Origin: JBBRBB01 sp038206235
Lineage (GTDB): Bacteria > Bacteroidota > Bacteroidia > Chitinophagales > Chitinophagaceae
NCBI GenBank assembly: GCA_038206235.1
Contig: JBBRBB010000045.1
Span: forward strand, 1-22,116
Direction of reading: 5' to 3'
DNA: 22,116 nucleotides
Position numbers and translations under genes: made by a program. Shown here piece by piece: positions 14,888-21,927 of this stretch; the first letter of the stretch is position 1, and each line of letters starts with the position of its first letter. The notes under the pieces are model-generated. The model did no database searches and was not told the origin of the DNA. It was given only the letters and a program-made list of their open reading frames with translations.

Positions 14888-16863
14888 AAAAGACATTACT
14901 AATCATAACTCTTGTACTTGAATGGTGCATTTGTTTTCCTCAAACCAAGCAAGATTTAGATGACTTAAAGCAGTTAAAGCAGGAATTGTCCATGGCACCA
15001 CAAGATACAAGCCGTGTACTGATTATGGTAGCTTTATGTAATTTCTATCGTGAATACAATCAGGATTCTTCTGTCATGTTTGGGAATAAGGCGCAGGCTT
15101 TGGCACAAAGAATTAATTTTTTTAAAGGGGAAGCAAATGCATTACATGAGCTGGGACTTTCATTTAGAATTTTAGGGGATATGCCAAAATCTCTGGAATT
15201 ACAATATCAGGGATTACAAATTGCTGAAAGTAATAAGTTACCACTTCTTATGGCAAAGTGCCTGAGAGGTATTGGAGTTGTCTACCTCGAACTAAAAGAT
15301 TACAGCAAAGCAATAAGTTATTTTCAAAGAGGCAAGCTAATAAATGAAACGATTCAGCATACAAGAGAGGCAGCGGCTTCCGAAGTATTTTTAGATTTGA
15401 ATATAGGTATTTGCTACATGCGAAAAAATCAATTGGACTCCTCTTTACTTTACCTTCAAAATTTATACAACAAGAGTTTACAATCTGGTTTTTTTAAAGG
15501 GCCAATTCTCTTGAAATACGGAGAACTTCAATTTCGTTTAGGCAACCATAACAAAGCAATTGAATACTTACATGAAAGTATTCAAATAAATCGAAAGGAC
15601 TCATCAAACCGCGGGCTAAGCGAAGGCTATAACACAATTGCAGGATTTTATAAAGAAATGAACGAACGTGATTCAGGCATTTATTTTGCAAAGCTTGGTC
15701 TTGAAGCAGCACGTTCTATCTCCTATAACAGAGCCTTACTCGATGCCAGCAACCTGCTTGCAGAATTATATGAGCCTATTGACATTAAAAGTGCTAATTA
15801 TTATTTAAAAATAGCTAAGTCGGCCAATGATGAATTATATGGTGCAGGCAAAGTACTGGCATTACAAAGAATAATTTCTGAAGAACAGGAACGTCAACGA
15901 AAGATTGAAACCGAAAGGATAGCTTATCAAAATCAATTAAAACAATATGCTTTATTAGCTGGATTAGGAGTAATGTTTTTAATTGGTTTTATTCTTTACC
16001 TCAATAACAAGCAGAAACAGAAGGCAAATAAAGTGTTGGAAAAAACATTGACCGATCTGAAATCCACACAATCCCAACTCATCCAATCAGAAAAAATGGC
16101 AAGCCTTGGAGAGCTTACCGCAGGCATTGCACATGAGATACAAAACCCATTAAACTTCGTCAACAATTTTTCTGAGGTAAGCAGTGAGTTACTTGAAGAA
16201 ATGAAAACAGAATTAACCAATGGCAACAAAGAAGAAGCTATTGCCATTGCGGATGATGTAAAACAAAATCTTGAAAAAATTCTTCATCACGGCAAACGTG
16301 CAGATGCCATAGTAAAAGGCATGCTGCAGCATAGCCGCAGCAGCAGTGCTGTAAAAGAACCTGCAGATATAAATGCTTTGTGTGATGAATACCTGCGCCT
16401 CTGCTATCATGGTTTAAGGGCAAAAGACAAATCGTTCAATGCAAATTTTAAAACTGATTTTGATGAAAGTGTTGGGAAGATAGAAGTTGTGCCGCAGGAT
16501 ATTGGAAGGGTGCTTTTAAACTTATATACAAATGCTTTTTATTCTGTAGCTGAAAAAAAGAAAGCCCCCCAACCCCCTGAAGGGGGAGCCCTATATGAAC
16601 CGACGGTTATGGTAAGCACTATAAAAGAAAACAAGAAGATTATCATCAAAGTAAAAGATAACGGCATGGGGATTCCTCAAAAAGTATTGAATAAAATATA
16701 CCAGCCTTTCTTTACAACAAAGCCAACAGGACAAGGAACTGGATTGGGGCTATCGTTGAGTTATGATATTATAAAAGCACATGGCGGTGATATAAAAGTA
16801 GAAACTAAGGAAGGAGAAGGTGCAGAATTTATAATTAAGTTAGCTGCAGGTGCTCAACTTTAA
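14884..16863 (+). CDS. TPR-containing membrane sensor histidine kinase
   Basis: A 659-residue kinase. The N-terminus (MKKTLLIITLVLEWCICFPQ) is a signal peptide-like segment. Residues about 40-340 carry TPR-type helical repeats, probably periplasmic. One membrane segment follows (YALLAGLGVMFLIGFILYL, 355-373), then a coiled coil and the H-box GELTAGIAHEIQNPLNFV with phosphoacceptor His417. HATPase_c has Asn546 in NLYTNAF, DNGMGIP with Asp592, and TGQGTGLGLSLSYDI. No receiver domain or DNA-binding domain is present, and no partner regulator lies adjacent, so it is an orphan kinase. Between N-box and D-box a GC-rich palindrome adds a PQPPEGG stretch. Start ATG 14884 overlaps the stop of the upstream kinase remnant. 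Intact, unlike its neighbours. Confidence 0.92.
   Translation: MKKTLLIITLVLEWCICFPQTKQDLDDLKQLKQELSMAPQDTSRVLIMVALCNFYREYNQDSSVMFGNKAQALAQRINFFKGEANALHELGLSFRILGDMPKSLELQYQGLQIAESNKLPLLMAKCLRGIGVVYLELKDYSKAISYFQRGKLINETIQHTREAAASEVFLDLNIGICYMRKNQLDSSLLYLQNLYNKSLQSGFFKGPILLKYGELQFRLGNHNKAIEYLHESIQINRKDSSNRGLSEGYNTIAGFYKEMNERDSGIYFAKLGLEAARSISYNRALLDASNLLAELYEPIDIKSANYYLKIAKSANDELYGAGKVLALQRIISEEQERQRKIETERIAYQNQLKQYALLAGLGVMFLIGFILYLNNKQKQKANKVLEKTLTDLKSTQSQLIQSEKMASLGELTAGIAHEIQNPLNFVNNFSEVSSELLEEMKTELTNGNKEEAIAIADDVKQNLEKILHHGKRADAIVKGMLQHSRSSSAVKEPADINALCDEYLRLCYHGLRAKDKSFNANFKTDFDESVGKIEVVPQDIGRVLLNLYTNAFYSVAEKKKAPQPPEGGALYEPTVMVSTIKENKKIIIKVKDNGMGIPQKVLNKIYQPFFTTKPTGQGTGLGLSLSYDIIKAHGGDIKVETKEGEGAEFIIKLAAGAQL
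16564..16590. repeat. GC-rich palindromic insertion inside the TPR kinase gene
   Basis: A short GC-rich element in an AT-rich gene with a perfect core hairpin, ccccct (16573-16578), ga, aggggg (16581-16586). It is read in frame as APQPPEGG in the loop between the N-box and D-box of the kinase. The corresponding spot of the paralog (after KKKQQPEG) is shorter there but has another GC-rich insertion some 15 codons on. Confidence 0.7.
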
Positions 16864-16974
16864 AAGATGTGTACTTCTTTCGCACCTGGTCTCATTCTAA
16901 AAATCAAATAGTATTACTTTAAGATAATAATTTAATCAAATAGTAAAACCTATTTCTTACATTTATCCGCAAAA

Positions 16975-18162
16975 ATGATCATCCGTTCATCCTTTGAGCC
17001 TCTTACAGAACATCTGCAGCAAAAGCAGGTTACTGTTATTACGGGCATGCGGCGTGTTGGTAAAAGCACGGCTGTGCAATATCTGCTTGGGCAGGTAAAG
17101 CATAACAATAAGCTGTACCTGGATTGTGAACGGGTGGAAATAAGGGTATTACTCAATCGTCCGGATTATGAAAGCATTGCAGAAGAATTGCAACTGAAAG
17201 GGTTGGATTTTTCAAAACCCTGTGTAATCGCATTGGATGAAATTCAACTGGTGGAAAACCTTCCCAGCTTTATAAAATATATATACGACACGTATAGAGT
17301 AAAGTTTATAGTAACGGGCTCCAGTTCGTATTACATGAAAAATCAGTTCTCTGAGAGCCTGGCAGGACGCAAAAGAATTTTTGAAATGTACCCGCTGAGC
17401 TTTAAAGAGTTTTTGCATTTTAAGAAAGCAGGCATCCGCCAACCGGAGAAATATGCATGGCAATTGTATAACAAAGCATGGTACAACCGCTGCAAAGCAT
17501 GGTACGAAGAGTATATACAGTTTGGCGGTTTCCCCGAAGTGGTGCTGGAGGTTAAAAAAACAGATAAGGAAGAAATGTTGAAAGATATCATTAATTCTTA
17601 TGTAGAACTGGATGTGAAATTATTATCTGATTTTTCTGCAAGCGAGGAACTGTATAAATTGGTGAAGCTGCTGGCAGCAAGAGCCGCCAATAAAATTGAC
17701 TATAGTAAATTGAGCAGTGTAGCCGGCATTAACAGGCAAAAGATGGCTTCGTATATCCAGTTGCTGGAATATACCTACCTCGTTTATTTGGTAAAACCTT
17801 TTACCCGGAATATTGATAAAGAAATTTCACAGCAACCGAAATTATATTTTGCCGATACGGGTATTTTAAATACGCTTGCCGGTTTGCAGATATCCGGCGG
17901 GCAGTTGTTTGAAAACTGCATTGCCACTCAATTAAAACCACAGGGAGAAATACAGTATTACCAGAAAAAAACAGGACAGGAAATTGATTTTATATTCAAC
18001 GGCACAATGGCTGTAGAGGTAAAGGAAACAGCTATTGAACAGGATAAACAGGTGCTGCTGCAAAGAGCATCAGCTATTGGGTTAAGAAAACAAACTCTCA
18101 TCAGCCGTTTTGCGGCCCATAGTGGGTTTGACCAGTTCGTATGGGGCGGGAGTATTTTTTAA
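16975..18162 (+). CDS. AAA+ ATPase with C-terminal DUF4143 domain (COG1373)
   Basis: An intact 395-residue ATPase. Walker A is ITGMRRVGKST with Lys30, Walker B VIALDEIQLV with Asp88-Glu89, then IVTGSSSYYM and the family-specific SLAGRKRIFEMYPLSFKEFL. GGFPEVVLE and YVELDVKLL lead into the winged-helix / DUF4143 part (KLYFADTGILNTLAG). The C-terminal EIDFIF (Glu336, Asp338) and AVEVK (Glu348, Lys350) are arranged as in PD-(D/E)XK nuclease-like folds. No signal peptide. The family is widespread and often patchily distributed; the molecular role is unsettled. The gene stands 111 bp after the TPR kinase and is followed within 60 bp by another kinase-tail remnant, mirroring the broken ATPase at 13524. 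Confidence 0.9.
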   Translation: MIIRSSFEPLTEHLQQKQVTVITGMRRVGKSTAVQYLLGQVKHNNKLYLDCERVEIRVLLNRPDYESIAEELQLKGLDFSKPCVIALDEIQLVENLPSFIKYIYDTYRVKFIVTGSSSYYMKNQFSESLAGRKRIFEMYPLSFKEFLHFKKAGIRQPEKYAWQLYNKAWYNRCKAWYEEYIQFGGFPEVVLEVKKTDKEEMLKDIINSYVELDVKLLSDFSASEELYKLVKLLAARAANKIDYSKLSSVAGINRQKMASYIQLLEYTYLVYLVKPFTRNIDKEISQQPKLYFADTGILNTLAGLQISGGQLFENCIATQLKPQGEIQYYQKKTGQEIDFIFNGTMAVEVKETAIEQDKQVLLQRASAIGLRKQTLISRFAAHSGFDQFVWGGSIF

Positions 18163-18220
18163 AAGGAATGAAACTGACATCAACGCTGCTCTTTCCTTCA
18201 GTGAAAAAATTGCTGATTAA

Positions 18221-18304
18221 AGGACAAGACGGACAAATAAAAGTAGAGACGAAAGAGGGGAAGGCTCGGAGTTTATAATTGAGTTGCCGGCAAATACAAG
18301 ATAA
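18221..18304 (+). pseudogene. Second histidine kinase 3'-end remnant
   Basis: GQIKVETKEG in one frame is followed, after a one-base loss in the G-run near 18257, by GSEFIIELPANTR and stop TAA at 18302-18304. This is the C-terminal end of the HATPase_c domain of the same kinase family as the genes at 14884 and 20775 (compare IKVETKEGEGAEFIIKL). Only about the last 25 codons remain. It lies directly behind the intact DUF4143 ATPase. Confidence 0.7.
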
Positions 18305-18345
18305 TTTTTTTGTACTGAGCTGAAGAATATAAATTAAGCTTCCGT

Positions 18346-18362
18346 TCTCGCCTCAGGCGAGA
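18346..18362. repeat. GC-rich palindrome
   Basis: Perfect 8-bp arms (tctcgcct and aggcgaga) around a single C. It lies in AT-rich spacer and is of the same general kind as the palindromes found inside the kinase genes. Confidence 0.7.
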
Positions 18363-18426
18363 CTCTTCTGCTGAAGAATATGAATGCGCATAAAAAAAGT
18401 TCACTGATGAACAGAAAGTACAAGAG

Positions 18427-18443
18427 TCCCGCCGTTGGCGGGA
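18427..18443. repeat. GC-rich palindrome
   Basis: Perfect 7-bp arms (tcccgcc and ggcggga) around gtt. Together with 18346-18362 it flanks about 60 bp of AT-rich DNA upstream of the large kinase pseudogene. No T-tract follows, so a terminator is not supported. Confidence 0.7.
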
Positions 18444-18724
18444 AGGATGTTGAATAAAGAACAATTGCTTGTATTATAAATAAAATATTGAAACATAGAA
18501 ATAATAAAATCCGTACCTTTTTTTAAAATTTAATTTAGTTAACACAGCATGAATAATCAAGAGGAACAATTACTCAGCGTAAGAAATGCCGAACTGGAAA
18601 AGGAACTTGCATTAAAAAACCGTGAACTGGAAATAGAAGCCGCATTGGAAAAAGTTCGTTCCCGTTCTTTAGCCATGCACAAACCAGATGAACTTAAGGA
18701 AGTAGTTAACGTCGTTTTGAAAAA

Positions 18725-20410
18725 TTGGTTGAGTTGAATATTGTGAAAGATGGAGTTGCCGTTATTTTTATATTTAAGGAAGGCTCAAATGTTATTGAGC
18801 AGTGGACAGCTGCACCCGATTTATTAGGTTCCCTTTCTCATTTTTATATCCCTTATTTTGATCATCCTATTCATAAAGAATTTTTAGAAGCCAAAGAAAA
18901 AGGAATGGAATTTTTTACTAAAACCATTCCCTTTGAAGAAAAAAACAGGATGTTCGAATGGCTGTTTGAATATTCTGATTATAAGTACTTTTCTGACGAT
19001 GCAAAAAAATGGCTTTTAGAATGCGAAAGCTTTACAAGGTCAGATGCTTTTGCAAAGAATTCTTCGATTTTCATTCCTTCCTATACAAGACAATTGCTTT
19101 CAGAAAATGAAATTGATACGCTGAAAAGGTTTGCAAGAGTTTTTGAACAAGCTTATGTCCGCTTCCTTGATCTACAAAAAGCCGAAGCACAGGCAAGAGA
19201 AGCGCAAATTCAATTGGCATTAGAAAGAGTTCGGGCAAGAACCATGGCGATGCAGCATAGCGAAGAATTGCAGGATGCAGCTATTTTATTATTTCAACAG
19301 TTAAAAAATTTGGGTGTGCATACCGGGAGTTGTGGTTTTAATATTTGGGATAAAGAAGAAAAGACTGCAACTGTCTGGATGAGTTCTGCGGAAGGCGGCT
19401 TGCAAGCCCCCTTCAAATTACCACATATAGAAAGTGAGATTTATCAGCAAGCTTTTAAAGCCATGAAAAATGGTGAAGATTTCCTCGTAAAAGAAGTAGC
19501 CGGCGAAGCATTAAAAAAACATTTTGATTATTTATTAAGAGTGCCTGTTATTGGCGATGTAATAAAAAACCTCAGAGATACAGGTTATGCATTTCCAGAG
19601 AAGATGATTTATCACTTTGTTTATTTTAACCAGGGTTATTTATCATTTCATACACATGAGCCGGTACCCGAAGTACATGAAATATTCAGGCGATTCGGAA
19701 AAGTATTCGAACAAACCTATACCCGTTTCCTCGATCTTCAAAAAGCAGAAGCACAGGCAAGAGAAGCAAAGATTGAAGTGGCATTGGAAAAAGTTCGTTC
19801 AAGAACTATGGCTATGCACAAGAGTGATGAATTGATGGAAGTCGGCGAATTGCTATGGAATCAATTGACCCGTTTAGGCATCGAAAGCCTTTCAAGTGGT
19901 TATGTGTTGATTGACAAGGAGAAAAAAATTGGTTGGATCTATGCCCCGAATCCTGCCACAGGTAAAATTAATGATCAGATAGGTGTGCTGCACACAGAAA
20001 CAAAAGAGATGCGTTCGGTTCTTTCAAGCTGGGAAAAGCAGGAGCCGCTGAGTATTATTGAAATGGATGAACAAGAAACCATTGCACATCAAACATTCAT
20101 TGCAGAAAGAAGCCTCCATTTTGATGGAAGTATATTACAGTGGATCACTGCAGAACAACTGATCGCCCTTTCACCAAAAAGATTATTCCTGCATAATTTC
20201 AATTTCAAACAGGGTTACCTGATGATTGTTGGGGGAAACAGGTTAACAGAGGAACAGATCGAACTGGTGCTTCGGTTTACTAAAGTATTTCAACAAACCT
20301 ATACCCGTTTCGTCGATTTACAAAAAGCAGAAGCGCAGGCAAGGGAAGCGATCAAGGCCATCTTCACTCGACCGTGTTCGTGGAGAAATTGCATCCATGC
20401 GCAACGCTGA
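18725..20410 (+). CDS. Intact sub-frame of the broken kinase: sensory modules 1-3
   Basis: A 561-residue open frame starting at TTG 18725, most likely a piece of the disrupted kinase and not an independent gene. It holds most of module 1 (from NIVKDGVAVIFIFKEGSNVI), complete modules 2 and 3, and the start of the module 4 linker, then ends in out-of-frame residues (TRPCSWRNCIHAQR). No ATG start precedes the first module in this frame. If translated on its own, it would be a sensor without a kinase. Confidence 0.5.
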   Translation: MVELNIVKDGVAVIFIFKEGSNVIEQWTAAPDLLGSLSHFYIPYFDHPIHKEFLEAKEKGMEFFTKTIPFEEKNRMFEWLFEYSDYKYFSDDAKKWLLECESFTRSDAFAKNSSIFIPSYTRQLLSENEIDTLKRFARVFEQAYVRFLDLQKAEAQAREAQIQLALERVRARTMAMQHSEELQDAAILLFQQLKNLGVHTGSCGFNIWDKEEKTATVWMSSAEGGLQAPFKLPHIESEIYQQAFKAMKNGEDFLVKEVAGEALKKHFDYLLRVPVIGDVIKNLRDTGYAFPEKMIYHFVYFNQGYLSFHTHEPVPEVHEIFRRFGKVFEQTYTRFLDLQKAEAQAREAKIEVALEKVRSRTMAMHKSDELMEVGELLWNQLTRLGIESLSSGYVLIDKEKKIGWIYAPNPATGKINDQIGVLHTETKEMRSVLSSWEKQEPLSIIEMDEQETIAHQTFIAERSLHFDGSILQWITAEQLIALSPKRLFLHNFNFKQGYLMIVGGNRLTEEQIELVLRFTKVFQQTYTRFVDLQKAEAQAREAIKAIFTRPCSWRNCIHAQR

Positions 20411-20717
20411 TGACCTGCAGCGCATCACACCATTGGTATGGAAAGAACTCACGGCATTAGGCGTTCCATTTTTCAGGTGTGGCGTAATGATCATCAATGA
20501 AAAAGAGGAAAAGGTTCAGTTTTATTTATCAACGCCTAACGGCAAACCATTGGCAGCATTGCATTTGCCATTTGACAGTTCTGATATTACACGAAATCCC
20601 GTTATCAACTGGCGCCTGCAAAAAGTGTACACCGACCATTTGGACAAGGAACAATTTATAGCCAACACAAAATTGTTGATAGAGCAGGGGCAAATACAAA
20701 CAGCCAATACTTACTAG
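20397..20717 (+). CDS. Sub-frame of the broken kinase: sensory module 4
   Basis: A 106-residue open frame (MRNADDLQRITPLVWKEL, GVPFFRCGVMIINEKEEKVQ) covering the main part of the fourth sensory module, ending at TAG 20715-20717. Beyond the TAG the same frame continues without a break (GGEEPPESITLQFVPFTQG) into the kinase core, so the TAG is a point nonsense change, most simply from a TGG or similar codon. Probably not an independent gene. Confidence 0.4.
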   Translation: MRNADDLQRITPLVWKELTALGVPFFRCGVMIINEKEEKVQFYLSTPNGKPLAALHLPFDSSDITRNPVINWRLQKVYTDHLDKEQFIANTKLLIEQGQIQTANTY

Positions 20718-20774
20718 GGCGGCGAAGAACCACCGGAATCAATAACACTTCAGTTTGTCCCTTTTACCCAGGGA

Positions 20775-21749
20775 ATGATGTACGTGGGCAGCGCCGAACC
20801 ATTAAGTGCTTCACAGATTGAACTGGTGCAGGCACTCGCTGATACGTTTTCTGTAGCTAATGCACGTTATGAAGACTTTACCAAATTGGAAGCAGCCAAG
20901 CAACAGGTTGAAAAAACATTGGTTGATCTCAAACAGGCACAGCAGCAATTGGTGCAATCCGAAAAAATGGCTAGCCTTGGTGAACTAACTGCAGGCATTG
21001 CACATGAAATTCAAAACCCGTTAAACTTTGTAAATAATTTTAGTGAGGTGAATATTGAGTTAGCAGATGAATTGAAAGCTGAATTGGCAATTGGCAATAT
21101 GCAATTGGCAATTGATCTGGCAAATGATATAAGAGACAACGAGCAAAAAATAAACCATCATGGCAAACGTGCTGATGCCATTGTAAAAGGAATGCTCCAA
21201 CACAGCCGCAGCAGCAGTGCCACCAAAGAACCAATTGATATTAATGCTTTGGCAGATGAGTACACAAGACTCTGTTACCACGGTTTGCGTGCAAAAGACA
21301 AATCATTCAACGCCACCATAAAAACAGATTTTGATAAAAGCATCGAAAAGATCAATATCATTCCACAGGATATTGGGAGAGTGGTTTTGAATTTACTGAC
21401 GAATGCTTTTTATGCTGTAGCAGAAAAGAAGAAACAACAACCTGAAGGTTATGAACCAACTGTTAGAGTGAAGACTTCCCAGAATCGGCCTACCGGCGGA
21501 GGCAGGGGGGCCGAAGTTTTGATTTCTGTTACAGACAATGGCAACGGTATCCCCCAAAACATCGTCGATAAAATATTCCAACCCTTCTTTACCACCAAAC
21601 CAACTGGGCAGGGAACGGGTTTAGGTTTAAGTTTGAGCTACGATATTATAAAAGCACATGGTGGAGAATTGAAAGTGGAAACAAAAGAAGGAGAAGGAAG
21701 TATGTTTATTATTCAATTATCCAATGTTAGAATTACGGATTTAAATTAA
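20775..21749 (+). CDS. Histidine kinase core downstream of the internal stop
   Basis: A 324-residue open frame from ATG 20775, in the same frame as the sensory piece before the TAG. It has the end of module 4, a coiled coil (LEAAKQQVEKTLVDLKQAQQ), H-box GELTAGIAHEIQNPLNFV with His77, N-box NLLTNAFYAV, DNGNGIP and TGQGTGLGLSLSYDI. All catalytic motifs are intact, so a sensor-less kinase could be made by internal initiation; this is speculation. The core is closely related in protein sequence to that of the TPR kinase at 14884, though codons differ at many synonymous sites. Two repeat-derived stretches lie inside it (21082-21116 and about 21488-21512). Confidence 0.7.
   Translation: MMYVGSAEPLSASQIELVQALADTFSVANARYEDFTKLEAAKQQVEKTLVDLKQAQQQLVQSEKMASLGELTAGIAHEIQNPLNFVNNFSEVNIELADELKAELAIGNMQLAIDLANDIRDNEQKINHHGKRADAIVKGMLQHSRSSSATKEPIDINALADEYTRLCYHGLRAKDKSFNATIKTDFDKSIEKINIIPQDIGRVVLNLLTNAFYAVAEKKKQQPEGYEPTVRVKTSQNRPTGGGRGAEVLISVTDNGNGIPQNIVDKIFQPFFTTKPTGQGTGLGLSLSYDIIKAHGGELKVETKEGEGSMFIIQLSNVRITDLN
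21082..21116. repeat. Heptamer repeat array inside the kinase core
   Basis: Five 7-bp units: aattggc (21082-21088), aattggc (21089-21095), aatatgc (21096-21102), aattggc (21103-21109), aattgat (21110-21116). They encode ELAIGNMQLAIDLA in the helical segment after the H-box. The paralog has ELTNGNKEEAIAIA with the same length and no such repetition at DNA level. Confidence 0.7.
21488..21512. repeat. GC-rich insertion in the kinase core between N-box and D-box
   Basis: The sequence cggcctaccggcggaggc and the following G-run stand out from AT-rich surroundings and read in frame as RPTGGGRGAE. Between the conserved YEPTV and DNG the spacing is several residues longer than in the paralog at 14884. 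Confidence 0.6.
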
Positions 21750-21756
21750 TTAAAAG

Positions 21757-21927
21757 ATGACTCAGAAAAATAAACAAATTCAAAAAATCAGTGAAATCCG
21801 TAAATCCGTGATTCAGATAAAAGGGTATGGTGGAGAATTGAAAGTGGATACGAAGGAAGCCCGCCCGAACGACCCGGTCGAACGGGGGGAAGATAGTGTG
21901 TTTACTATTGTGTTACCTGTTGGCTAA
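21757..21927 (+). pseudogene. Short chimeric open frame ending in a third kinase-tail remnant
   Basis: A 56-codon open frame, MTQKNKQIQKISEIRKSVIQ, then IKGYGGELKVDTKE, then ARPNDPVERG, then EDSVFTIVLPVG. The first third derives from a non-coding-type repeat (aaatccgt units at 21793-21810). The rest is a kinase C-terminal tail with a GC-rich element (21859-21891) inserted in frame at TKE/GED. There is no catalytic part, so it is best read as a remnant of a tandem kinase duplication; whether it is translated is unknown. Confidence 0.6.

Larger units (their letters stand above)
18163..18548 (+). other. Spacer with kinase remnant and palindromes
   Basis: This stretch has no intact gene. A short open frame (18168-18278, 36 codons) joins unrelated sequence to a kinase tail and is not considered a gene. 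The region contains the kinase remnant (18221-18304), two GC-rich palindromes (18346-18362 and 18427-18443), and an AT-rich stretch before the next kinase. A weak promoter-like pair (TTG at 18488-18490, 23-bp spacer, TACCTTTT at 18514-18521) lies about 30 bp before ATG 18549, with T instead of the final G of the consensus. Confidence 0.5.
18549..21749 (+). pseudogene. Large soluble histidine kinase with four repeated sensory modules, disrupted
   Basis: Conceptually about 1066 residues. Frame 18549-18737 (helix ALEKVRSRSLAMHKPDEL) passes by a one-base loss in the TTTT run near 18716 to frame 18725-20410. That frame passes by a +1 shift near 20350 to frame 20397-21749, which is further split by TAG at 20715-20717. 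Four modules of about 190 residues each start with a helix (VRSRSLAM, VRARTMAM, VRSRTMAM, VRGEIASM) at DNA positions about 18654, 19229, 19793 and 20376. The first three end with [RK]FxxVFxQxYxRFxDLQKAEAQAREA-type coiled coils. The last leads into the kinase core (H-box, HATPase_c). No signal peptide or membrane helix, so the protein would be cytosolic. The modules are not a family I recognise with certainty; GAF-like folds are a guess. Confidence 0.8.

Noticed and set aside
18168..18278. 36-codon open frame between the second ATPase and the large kinase
   Set aside because: It joins unrelated sequence to an out-of-frame kinase tail and ends by frameshift; no sign of an independent gene.
12635..20717. 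Programmed frameshifting or stop-codon recoding as a shared mechanism
   Set aside because: Lesions fall in different sequence contexts without a common slippery site or structure, and affect unrelated families; decay or sequence error is simpler.
13119..21927. Insertion sequence or transposase in the decayed region
   Set aside because: No transposase-like frame or terminal inverted repeats with target duplication were found; only short palindromes are present.
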